Of a stretch of 7,744 bases of DNA, positions 5,791-7,744 are shown one piece after another. The notes under the pieces were generated by a model. That model saw nothing but the letters and a program-made list of their open reading frames with translations, had not been told where the DNA came from and made no database searches. How positions within the stretch are numbered: the first letter of the stretch is position 1; each line of letters opens with the position of its first letter. The DNA is from Chloroflexota bacterium (lineage in GTDB: Bacteria; Chloroflexota; Anaerolineae; 4572-78), in the NCBI GenBank assembly GCA_024278725.1, contig JAJRSQ010000232.1:1-7744 (forward strand). The letters run 5' to 3'. The translations under genes and the position numbers were made by a program.

Positions 5791-6993
5791 ATGACATACG
5801 TGAGCGTGCAACGGCTGTTAGCCGAAGCCAAAAAAGAAATCAACGAAATTTCGGTGCATCAATTGAAAGATGCGCTGACGCGCGTTGAGGATTTGGTGCT
5901 GATTGACATCCGGGAATTGGACGAATGGGAGCAGGGCAGCCTTGATGAAGCGTTCTTTCTGCCGCGCGGAAATCTGGAATTTGGCATCGAAAATATTGTG
6001 ATGGAACGCGACACCCCCATCGCGTTGATGTGCGCGGGCGGTGTGCGCAGTATTTTCGCCGCCAAAAGTTTGCAGGATATGGGCTACACCAACGTCGCCT
6101 CAGTGGCGGGTGGCTTCAACGGCTGGAAAAACGCCGGCTACCCATTCAGCGTGCCCCGTTCACTGACCGCCGAACAGCGCAGCAGGTACGCGCGACACAC
6201 CATCATGCCGGAAGTGGGCGAAGCGGGGCAGTTGAAATTGCTCGACGCGAAAGTTCTGCTCATCGGCGCGGGCGGGCTGGGCAGTCCCGCCGCCATCTAT
6301 CTGGCGGCAGCCGGCGTGGGAACCATCGGGCTGGTGGATTTTGACGTGGTGGACACCAGCAACCTTCAGCGGCAAATCATTCACCGGCTGGATGCGGTGG
6401 GCAAACCGAAAGTGCAATCCGCCGCCGACACTATCGCCCGTCTGAACCCGGATGTGCGCGTGGTGGGGCATCAAACCCAAATCACCAGCGAAAACGCCTT
6501 CGACCTCATCGAACAGTACGATATTGTGTTGAACGGTTCGGATAATTTCCCCACCCGTTATTTGGTGAATGATGCCTGTGTGCTGCTCGGAAAACCGTTG
6601 GTTGATGCCAGCATCTTCCGTTTCGACGGCAGTGTGACGGTGTATGATACCGCCGCCGGCAGTCCGTGCTATCGCTGCCAATACCCCGACCCGCCGCCAC
6701 CGGGCGATGTGCCCAGTTGCGCCGAAGGGGGCGTGCTCGGCGTTCTGCCGGGCATCATCGGCAGTTTGCAGGCGGTGGAAGCCATTAAATTGATTGTGGG
6801 CATCGGCACGCCGTTGACGGGCAGAGTGTTGCAGTACGACGCGCTGGAAGCGGAATTCCGCGAATTCCGCATCCATAAAAATCCCGATTGCCCTGTGTGC
6901 GGCGAGCATCCCACCGTCACCCAACTGATTGACTATCAAGAATTTTGCGGCATCCCGCATCCCAATGGCAACGTTCCCGAACCCGCCCTTTAA
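5791..6993 (+). CDS. moeZ: Rhodanese-ThiF/MoeB fusion, sulfur-carrier activating enzyme (MoeZ-like)
   Basis: This 400-residue two-domain enzyme is predicted to adenylate the carrier C-terminus and then load sulfur. Residues about 20-120 form a rhodanese domain with persulfide Cys81 in the CAGGVR loop and the VAGGFNGW end motif. Residues about 125-400 form an E1-like ThiF/MoeB domain: nucleotide loop GAGGLGSP (159-166), Asp183 and Arg194 in the VDFDVVDTSNLQRQ stretch, Lys207, NGSDNF around Asp251, zinc ligands Cys293, Cys296, Cys367 and Cys370, and Cys310 in PSCAEGGVLG as in MOCS3/MoeZ. The tail DYQEFCGIPHP resembles the linker that in MoeZ leads into rhodanese, yet here the rhodanese is at the N-terminus and the protein ends. 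It starts nine bases after the carrier stop, with GAGGGGG (5780-5786) as ribosome-binding site. A plain MoeB role in molybdopterin synthesis is an alternative. Confidence 0.9.
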   Translation: MTYVSVQRLLAEAKKEINEISVHQLKDALTRVEDLVLIDIRELDEWEQGSLDEAFFLPRGNLEFGIENIVMERDTPIALMCAGGVRSIFAAKSLQDMGYTNVASVAGGFNGWKNAGYPFSVPRSLTAEQRSRYARHTIMPEVGEAGQLKLLDAKVLLIGAGGLGSPAAIYLAAAGVGTIGLVDFDVVDTSNLQRQIIHRLDAVGKPKVQSAADTIARLNPDVRVVGHQTQITSENAFDLIEQYDIVLNGSDNFPTRYLVNDACVLLGKPLVDASIFRFDGSVTVYDTAAGSPCYRCQYPDPPPPGDVPSCAEGGVLGVLPGIIGSLQAVEAIKLIVGIGTPLTGRVLQYDALEAEFREFRIHKNPDCPVCGEHPTVTQLIDYQEFCGIPHPNGNVPEPAL

Positions 6994-7004
6994 AGGAGTG
7001 AGAG

Positions 7005-7744
7005 ATGACGGTTATGGTACAACCTCAAAAAAGTACATTATCCGGAGTGGTGACGGTCGCGCCGCGTCCGAAACAACTGCTGGATAACATCGGCAATACG
7101 CCGTTGCTGCCGTTGCATCGCATTCCCGCCGGTGAGGGCGTTTCACCCAACGTGGTGATTTTCGCCAAAGCGGAGTGGTTCAATCCCGGCGGTTCGGTGA
7201 AAGACCGCCCGGCGCTGTCCATGATTGAAGATGCGGAAGCGAAGGGCTTGCTCACCCCCGGAAAGACGATTTTGGAAGCCACATCGGGCAACACCGGCAT
7301 CGGATTGGCGATGATTGGCGTGTCGAAAGGGTATTCGGTGACGCTGGTGATGCCGGAGAGTGTCAGCGATGAACGCAAGGGAATTTTGCAGGCGTATGGC
7401 GCGGAAATCATTTTGACCGACCAAATGGAAGGCATTGACGGCGCGATTCTGGAAGCGGAACGGCTGCTGGCGGAAAATCCCGACCGCTATTATCGCCCCA
7501 ATCAATATGACAACCCCGCCAACTGGCTGGCGCATTACCGCACCACCGGCGTCGAAATTTGGGAGCAGACCGGCGGCGCTATCACTCATTTTGTGGCGGG
7601 TATTGGCACCAGCGGCACGCTGATGGGTACAGGGCGGCGATTGCGCGATTATAATCCTGCGGTGCAAATTTATGCGGTGGAGCCGGTGGACGATATGGCG
7701 AAAATTGCCGGACTGAAACACATGGCATCCTCCCGTGTGCCGAA
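7005..7744 (+). CDS. cysM: CysM-type cysteine synthase (3' end missing)
   Basis: The first 246 residues of a fold-type II PLP enzyme that makes cysteine from an activated serine are visible. Lys66 in NPGGSVKDRPA should bind PLP, TSGNTG (93-98) binds the substrate carboxylate, and GIGTSGT (199-205) holds the PLP phosphate. HFVAGIGTSGTLMGTGRRLR closely follows mycobacterial CysM, which uses CysO thiocarboxylate and O-phosphoserine. The region after AVEP reads GLKHM where that enzyme has ALRNM with its substrate-binding Arg220 (recalled alignment), placing Lys238 there. An N-terminal extension of about 16-20 residues precedes the catalytic fold. AGGAG at 6994-6998 overlaps the moeZ stop and sits six bases before ATG 7005, favouring this start over ATG 7014. 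Typical length is about 310-330, so roughly 70-80 residues are missing. An O-acetylserine/sulfide-type CysK/CysM role is possible. Confidence 0.9.
   Translation, partial: MTVMVQPQKSTLSGVVTVAPRPKQLLDNIGNTPLLPLHRIPAGEGVSPNVVIFAKAEWFNPGGSVKDRPALSMIEDAEAKGLLTPGKTILEATSGNTGIGLAMIGVSKGYSVTLVMPESVSDERKGILQAYGAEIILTDQMEGIDGAILEAERLLAENPDRYYRPNQYDNPANWLAHYRTTGVEIWEQTGGAITHFVAGIGTSGTLMGTGRRLRDYNPAVQIYAVEPVDDMAKIAGLKHMASSRVP

Overview
The window is a contiguous plus-strand sulfur-metabolism region from a bacterium. Every convincing gene reads left to right with short gaps. Gene order sufC-sufB-sufD-sufS-sufU plus a DUF59 gene, moderately GC-rich coding sequence and Shine-Dalgarno starts point to a non-proteobacterial lineage. 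The combination of a SufU-type scaffold, a rhodanese-ThiF fusion and a CysO-like carrier would fit Chloroflexota, but that placement is inference.

Region 1 (1-5227) is an iron-sulfur cluster assembly (SUF) locus. It holds the 3' part of sufC (ATPase), complete sufB and sufD (scaffold complex with SufC), a 98-base gap with a hairpin and a candidate internal promoter, then sufS (cysteine desulfurase), sufU (sulfur acceptor/scaffold) and a sufT-like DUF59 gene. SufS draws sulfur from cysteine, SufU-type proteins accept it, and SufBCD builds the cluster.

Region 2 (5228-5505) is a 278-base regulatory leader and the most interesting part of the window. A sigma70-like promoter is followed by an 18-codon leader ORF, MVKNMALHMCCICCRRAP, with four cysteine codons in five. 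Downstream are a long hairpin, a 10-bp antiterminator pairing and a mutually exclusive intrinsic terminator ending in six T. Part of the antiterminator strand can also pair with the leader-peptide coding sequence. This is the layout of a ribosome-mediated attenuator that senses charged tRNA-Cys.

Region 3 (5506-7744) is the operon controlled by that leader: a ubiquitin-fold sulfur carrier resembling mycobacterial CysO, an activating enzyme with rhodanese and ThiF/MoeB domains (MoeZ-like, domains in the reverse order), and a CysM-type cysteine synthase cut by the window end. Together they predict carrier-protein-dependent cysteine synthesis: the carrier C-terminus is adenylated, converted to a thiocarboxylate, and used by CysM as sulfur donor. 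The cysteine product is the substrate of the neighbouring SufS. No Mec-type peptidase or serine O-acetyltransferase is visible here.
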